Shown here piece by piece: positions 59,813-64,000 of a DNA stretch of 64,000 nt. Origin of the DNA: an uncultured Bacilli bacterium. Its GTDB lineage: Bacteria > Bacillota_I > Bacilli_A > RF39 > UBA660. The notes beneath the pieces are model-generated. The model ran no database searches. It was not told where the DNA came from and saw nothing but the letters and a program-made list of their open reading frames with translations. The translations under genes were made by a program, and so were the position numbers. The stretch is from contig CAKOKX010000001.1 in assembly GCA_934096035.1 (NCBI GenBank), forward strand, positions 496,001 to 560,000, given 5' to 3'. Position 1 is the first letter of the stretch; every line of letters begins with the position of its first letter.

Positions 59813-60190
59813 TTAAATTAACCCCACATCTAAGGCATCATCTTTTCTAGTAATCTCATTAATCAAATAAATGGCACCACCGATTAAAAATAAAATTGCT
59901 GCAATAAGTTGTATAAATGTCGATCTGTAATTCGGATCATCAAAGTTTTTTTCCATGCTTCCCAAGTCTTCAGTTAATAAAAGCAAGAAGTACAAATAGA
60001 TAAAGAATGCTACAAAGAAAATAGTTATATTAATACTTTTTTCTCTTTTATAAGCATCTTTATCTTTTTTTAATAAATAATCCCGATCTAATTTATTTGA
60101 ATATAAAGCAAAAACCACAATAAAAAAATATACAATCCAAATTATATCTTCATTTTTTAATCGCTTTAGTTTTTTTTCGACATCATTCAT
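59813..60190 (-). CDS. Uncharacterised three-helix membrane protein
   Basis: A 125-residue protein with membrane segments at about 16-31, 53-72 and 92-110. Not recognised. It is the only minus-strand gene in the last 30 kb and is divergent from cdsA. Confidence 0.6.
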   Translation of the reverse strand: MNDVEKKLKRLKNEDIIWIVYFFIVVFALYSNKLDRDYLLKKDKDAYKREKSINITIFFVAFFIYLYFLLLLTEDLGSMEKNFDDPNYRSTFIQLIAAILFLIGGAIYLINEITRKDDALDVGLI

Positions 60191-60277
60191 GTTAAATAAT
60201 ATGCTAAAATTATTTACAATAACAATATTTTTAGGTATAATTTTATATGGAAGTTAGAATTAAAAATGGAGGAAATA

Positions 60278-61063
60278 ATGAAAACAAGAATAATAAGTGC
60301 TATCGTTGCATTAATAATAGTAGTCCCTTTGATAGCTCTAGGGGGAATATATTACACTTTAGGTATTTGCTTAATAGCAGCTTTAGGTTATAAAGAAATA
60401 ATAGATTTACCAAAATCACATGGAAAAATACCTAACACAATGATTTTTATAGGATTAATATCCATGCTAACATTAATTTTATGTAATGAAGGAACATCAA
60501 TTTATAAAGGATTTACATATCAAATTATCGCTATGACTAGTTTGTTTTTGATAGTGCCAACAGTATTTTACAAAGAAGAAGATTACAGTAGTAAAGATGC
60601 TTTCTTTTTACTTGGAGCTGTTTTATTTTTAGGTTTAGTATTTAATGCCTTTTTAACTATAAGATTAAGAAATTTAAATACGTTCTTATTCTTACTTATA
60701 ATACCAATGGTTAATGATATCTTTGCTTATCTAATAGGTTCAAAGTTTGGTAAAAATAAAATGTGTGTAAATATTAGTCCAAATAAAACTTGGGAAGGTT
60801 CAATTGGCGGTTTAGTTTTAGGATCTGCATCAGGAATAATTTTTTATAGACTTTTAATAGGGCGTATTACTTTAAAAATTGTCATTATAACGATTATTCT
60901 TTCTATTATTGGTCAAATTGGGGATTTAATAATGAGTAGAATTAAAAGAGAAAACGGTATTAAAGATTATTCAAATATAATGCCAGGACATGGTGGTATT
61001 TTAGATAGACTTGACAGTAGCATATTTGTTTTTATTACATACATATTTTTACTTATGTTTTAA
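60278..61063 (+). CDS. cdsA: Phosphatidate cytidylyltransferase
   Basis: A 261-residue multi-span enzyme making CDP-diacylglycerol. The signature SPNKTWEGSIGG and PGHGGILDRLDSS is complete. ATG 60278 with GGAGG upstream. rseP follows, as in many Bacilli. Confidence 0.95.
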   Translation: MKTRIISAIVALIIVVPLIALGGIYYTLGICLIAALGYKEIIDLPKSHGKIPNTMIFIGLISMLTLILCNEGTSIYKGFTYQIIAMTSLFLIVPTVFYKEEDYSSKDAFFLLGAVLFLGLVFNAFLTIRLRNLNTFLFLLIIPMVNDIFAYLIGSKFGKNKMCVNISPNKTWEGSIGGLVLGSASGIIFYRLLIGRITLKIVIITIILSIIGQIGDLIMSRIKRENGIKDYSNIMPGHGGILDRLDSSIFVFITYIFLLMF

Positions 61064-61076
61064 GGAGGCTTAAATT

Positions 61077-62129
61077 ATGTGGATTGTATCAATACTTATA
61101 TTAATATTTATTTTAGGAATCATTATTTTAGTTCATGAATTTGGACATTTTATCTGGGCTAAAAAGTTTAAAGTTCATATTTATGAATTTTCAATCGGAA
61201 TGGGACCAATTATTCATACTCACAAAGGAAAAGATAAAATAGATTATAATATCAGAGCTTTTCCAATCGGTGGCTTTGTTTCCATGGCTGGTGAAGTTTA
61301 TGAAGATGCCGATGAAAAAATAAAAAAAGAAGATTATATGTGTAACAAACCTTGGTGGCAAAGACTAATAATTTTAGTTGCTGGTGTTGTAAATAATTTT
61401 ATATTAGCAATAGTACTTTTATTTATAAGTAGTCTAATCTGGGGTGGAACAACCCTAAAACCAGTAGTTAAAAATGCTGTAGAAAATTATCCAATGGCTG
61501 AGGCTGGTATTAAATCAGGAGATACAATTATCTCTATCAATGATCATAAAGTATCAACTTGGGATGTTGCTCAAATAATACTAGTTATGAAAAATAAAAA
61601 TGATTATTATACATTTGAAGTAAAACATGAAGATGGAAGCAAAGATACTTACAAAGTAGTACCAAAGCTTGAAAAAGATGCTGATGGTAATGAAAAACAT
61701 ATCTTTGGTGTTGAGGTAGAAAGTTACAAAGCAACTGGATTCTTCGCATCAATTAAATATGCTTTTCAAAAGTTTGGTAGTATAGTTGAATCAATGTGGT
61801 TAACTGTTAGTGGTCTTTTAACAGGTAAGATTTCGACGAGTGCTTTATCTGGTCCAGTTGGAATGTACAAAGTCGTAGATGATGGGGTAGCATTAGGTTT
61901 AAATTATATGATCTATTTAACGGCTTTTTTATCAATTAATGTGGGATTCATAAATATCTTACCATTCCCAGCATTTGATGGAGGTAGAGTTTTCTTCCTT
62001 ATTGTTGAAGCTATAAGAAGAAAACCAGTTAATGCTAAATTTGAAAATACATGTCATACAATTGGTTTCTTGTTATTACTACTTTTAATGTTTTATATAA
62101 CAATTCAAGACATAATTCGTTTATTTTAA
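61077..62129 (+). CDS. rseP: Site-2 protease RseP
   Basis: A 350-residue intramembrane zinc protease: HEFGHF motif (ILVHEFGHFIWAKKF), a PDZ domain (about 130-210), and NILPFPAFDGGR. Cleaves membrane-bound anti-sigma factors and signal-peptide remnants. SD AAGGAGG. Confidence 0.96.
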   Translation: MWIVSILILIFILGIIILVHEFGHFIWAKKFKVHIYEFSIGMGPIIHTHKGKDKIDYNIRAFPIGGFVSMAGEVYEDADEKIKKEDYMCNKPWWQRLIILVAGVVNNFILAIVLLFISSLIWGGTTLKPVVKNAVENYPMAEAGIKSGDTIISINDHKVSTWDVAQIILVMKNKNDYYTFEVKHEDGSKDTYKVVPKLEKDADGNEKHIFGVEVESYKATGFFASIKYAFQKFGSIVESMWLTVSGLLTGKISTSALSGPVGMYKVVDDGVALGLNYMIYLTAFLSINVGFINILPFPAFDGGRVFFLIVEAIRRKPVNAKFENTCHTIGFLLLLLLMFYITIQDIIRLF

Positions 62130-62237
62130 CTTGCATAGTTTAATAATTTATGATAATATATTGTTGACCCAAAAAAGGTATATAATCCGCTATAAATATT
62201 TTATATGATTATAGGTAATAAAATAAGGAGGTATATG

Positions 62238-62579
62238 ATGGCAAATTTAGTTGACAAAATTGCTGAAAAACATATTCGTAAAGATGTTCCAGAATTTAGA
62301 GTTGGGGACACAGTTAGAGTTGATGTTTGGGTAAAAGAAGGAAAAAAGGAAAGAATCCAATCTTTTGAAGGATTAGTAATCGCTAAAAGAGGTGGAGGAG
62401 TTTCTGAAACATTTACAGTTCGTAAAAAAAGTGGTACTGTGGGTGTAGAAAGAATATTCCCAGTAAATGCCCCAACAATTGACAAAATTGTCGTAATCAA
62501 AAAAGGTAAAGTTCGTCGTGCAAAACTTAACTTTATCAAAGGAATGCGTAAAGAATATAAAGTTAAGGAAAGAAGTTAA
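62238..62579 (+). CDS. rplS: 50S ribosomal protein L19
   Basis: A 113-residue protein: DKIAEKHIRKDVPEFRVGDT, EGKKERIQSFEGLVIAKRGG, VERIFPVNAPTIDKI, RRAKLNF. ATG 62238 is 6 bases after AAGGAGG. Confidence 0.97.
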   Translation: MANLVDKIAEKHIRKDVPEFRVGDTVRVDVWVKEGKKERIQSFEGLVIAKRGGGVSETFTVRKKSGTVGVERIFPVNAPTIDKIVVIKKGKVRRAKLNFIKGMRKEYKVKERS

Positions 62580-62589
62580 TTCTTTCCTT
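62565..62589 (+). terminator. Hairpin between rplS and lepB
   Basis: AAGGAAAGAA-GTTAA-TTCTTTCCTT, overlapping the rplS stop; weak T tract. Possible attenuator. Confidence 0.6.
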
Positions 62590-62615
62590 TCTTTCGTTTA
62601 AAGGAGAAATATTTA

Positions 62616-63098
62616 ATGAAGGTAATAAAAGAGGTAATACCATATGTAGTAATTGTGGTAGTAGTGGTATTAATTAGGACATTTATAATAACTCCGGTTA
62701 GAGTAGATGGTGATAGTATGAAAAATACATTAAAAAATGGAGATATATTATTACTATATAAATTAAGCAGTATAAATAGATTCGATATAATTGTTCTTGA
62801 TGAAGAAAAAGATAATGAAAAAATAATTAAAAGAGTAATTGGAATGCCTGGGGAAACTGTAGCTATTAAAAAAGGTAAAATATATATAAATGATAAAGTA
62901 ATAGATGATGAATATGCTTATGGAGAAACAAGTGATTATAATAAAGTTACTTTAAGAGATAATGAATATTTTATACTCGGAGATAATAGATTAATAAGTA
63001 AAGATTCTAGATATTTCGGACCAATTAAAGAAAATGAAATAAAAGGCAAAATAGTATTTAGATTATTTCCATTTACTAAAATTGGCACGGTGCAATAA
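62616..63098 (+). CDS. lepB: Type I signal peptidase (Ser-Lys)
   Basis: A 160-residue enzyme: membrane helix, Ser34 (VDGDSMKNTL), Lys72 (IIKRVIGMPGE) and ILGDNRLISKDSR. The housekeeping signal peptidase, distinct from the SipW-type one. AAAGGAG upstream. Confidence 0.95.
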   Translation: MKVIKEVIPYVVIVVVVVLIRTFIITPVRVDGDSMKNTLKNGDILLLYKLSSINRFDIIVLDEEKDNEKIIKRVIGMPGETVAIKKGKIYINDKVIDDEYAYGETSDYNKVTLRDNEYFILGDNRLISKDSRYFGPIKENEIKGKIVFRLFPFTKIGTVQ

Positions 63099-63847
63099 TG
63101 GATTTAGTTACTTTAATGTATAAATATATAAATAGATTTATAAATAGTGATGAACTTTTAAAATCTCTAGAAGAATTAGATTTAAATAAATTTACTGATG
63201 AAGAAAAAATACCCATTAATAAACTTATAAATGATATAAAAATAATAAAAGATAAGACTGCAAATGAAATAGATGAAATTGAAAAAAATAGATTAGAAAC
63301 TATTGAAAAATATGTTAATGGCATAGATAGAATTTTACAAAATAATAATTTAGAAAATAAACTAAAAGAAAAATTTCTAAAAATAAAACAAGATTTAATG
63401 GAGGATAAAAAGAAAGTTAAAGATGGCGGTAAATTATATAAAAGCATCTATATTTTACTTACAGATAATGACTTAATTAATCATTATTGGGATTTAATGA
63501 ATGATTATGAACTTTTAGAATTTATTGCTCAGTATATTAGTGTTCCTATGCCACCTCAAATTGATCAAGAGAAATTTAATGACCTTGTAGAAGTTGGAAT
63601 TAAAAATAATGAAAGAGAATGGTTATGGCGCCTTGCTTTTAATTACAATAGAAAAAATAAAGATTTTTCTATTATTGAAGATTATTTTATTGAAAAAAAA
63701 GATAGTTATTATTTAACTGAATTAATAAGTGGAATTCCAGAAGATTTAGATATGAAAAAGTTAAAGGAAAAAGTACTAGCAACGAAGGATAAAAAATTTA
63801 TTACTAGCGTAAAAAAAACTTTGAAAGATTATGAAATTGAATTTTAA
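63098..63847 (+). CDS. Uncharacterised helical protein
   Basis: A 249-residue soluble protein, with coiled-coil propensity at about residues 40-110 and helical repeats later. It overlaps lepB by one base. Not recognised; envelope role cannot be assumed. Confidence 0.62.
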   Translation: MDLVTLMYKYINRFINSDELLKSLEELDLNKFTDEEKIPINKLINDIKIIKDKTANEIDEIEKNRLETIEKYVNGIDRILQNNNLENKLKEKFLKIKQDLMEDKKKVKDGGKLYKSIYILLTDNDLINHYWDLMNDYELLEFIAQYISVPMPPQIDQEKFNDLVEVGIKNNEREWLWRLAFNYNRKNKDFSIIEDYFIEKKDSYYLTELISGIPEDLDMKKLKEKVLATKDKKFITSVKKTLKDYEIEF

Positions 63848-63876
63848 TTGAAAAAATATTTAAAATATGATAATAT
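63848..63876 (+). promoter_or_regulatory. Candidate promoter for the last gene
   Basis: TTGAAA (63848-63853), 17-base spacer, TAATAT (63871-63876). Confidence 0.55.
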
Positions 63877-63901
63877 ACATAAGACTTACATGGGGGATAT
63901 T

Positions 63902-64000
63902 ATGGAGTATAAGAAAGAAAATATTAAAATGCAAAATATAGAAAATGAAGTAAACAATATTTTTTCTATATTAACAAAGGAAAACGACCTAACTTTAGAA
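63902..64000 (+). CDS. Start of a gene cut by the window edge
   Basis: ATG 63902 follows GGGGGAT. The 33 visible residues (MEYKKENIKMQNIENEVNNI...) are charged and helical; open to the end. Not identifiable. Confidence 0.55.
   Translation, partial: MEYKKENIKMQNIENEVNNIFSILTKENDLTLE

Noticed and set aside
62164..62186. TTGACC and TATAAT before rplS as a promoter pair
   Set aside because: The spacing is only 11 bases, too short for a sigma-A promoter. The TATAAT may belong to a promoter with an unrecognised -35.
1..64000. Possible Mycoplasma-type code (TGA as Trp)
   Set aside because: Trp positions in conserved motifs use TGG, and conserved genes such as murB and the deacetylase end at TGA at the expected length.
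1..64000. CRISPR array, rRNA operon, prophage or replication origin
   Set aside because: No regularly spaced repeats, rRNA signatures, phage structural genes or DnaA-box cluster were seen.

Overview
The window is a strongly AT-rich chromosomal segment of a low-GC Gram-positive bacterium of the Bacilli, probably an uncultured relative of the Erysipelotrichia/Mollicutes-related gut lineages such as RF39. I base this on gene content and order: spoIIP, ylbD-ylbE, CotY/Z-like and YjcZ-like spore genes, lepA-hemW, parE-parC, murG-murB-ftsQ, cdsA-rseP and rimM-trmD. Tryptophan is encoded by TGG and TGA is a working stop, so the code is standard despite the Mollicutes-like base composition. Ribosome binding sites are often of the form AGGTGAT or AAGTGAT, and several genes appear to start with TTG. 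The presence of spore genes implies an endospore former or a recent descendant of one.

Layout. 1-7169: end of frr, a CarD-like regulator, tmcAL, a thioesterase, miaA, two predicted surface enzymes, rpsT and an Mbeg1-like hydrolase. 7275-14774: spoIIP with a small partner, an Rpn-type nuclease, then lepA, a tandem helix-turn-helix protein resembling SpoIIID, a small paralogue and hemW. 14892-17645: a compact bacteriocin-type locus with a C39 peptidase/ABC exporter, a short membrane-anchored protein and two tiny genes whose products carry double-glycine leaders. 17779-23092: rpsU, yqeY, a uracil-DNA-glycosylase-like protein, a pseudopilin, rpoZ, tRNA-Ala(UGC), a pseudouridine synthase, and tyrS behind a compact T-box leader. 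23119-28007: a spore-coat and envelope block with candidate CATANNNT (sigma-E/K-like) elements. 28051-33422: two Fic proteins flanking an ABC exporter, the first Fic in an operon with two uncharacterised proteins.

33575-40528: parE-parC, ylbD-ylbE, an orphan type IV pilin-like gene, a DUF1287 protein and a DUF1003 protein. 41200-44798: a TasA/SipW-like cluster with four putative exported structural proteins and an ER-type signal peptidase. 44867-52562: mscL, tRNA/rRNA modification genes (TrmH family, rimM, trmD, queH), a glycerophosphodiesterase and murG-murB-ftsQ. 52617-55418: a second pair of surface proteins related to the first cluster but without their own peptidase. 55396-64000: a Xer recombinase, an ABC exporter, a PdaC-like deacetylase, cdsA, rseP, rplS, lepB, and two genes I do not recognise, the last cut by the window edge.

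The most interesting parts are (i) the two unannotated GG-leader peptides with their exporter, which look like a two-peptide bacteriocin; (ii) the SipW-type surface system spread over two loci that share domains; (iii) the Fic operon with Gln in place of the catalytic His; (iv) the SpoIIID-like tandem regulator inside the lepA-hemW operon; and (v) the very short T-box upstream of tyrS. No rRNA, CRISPR array, insertion sequence or prophage was seen, and no gene-free stretch exceeds about 200 bases.
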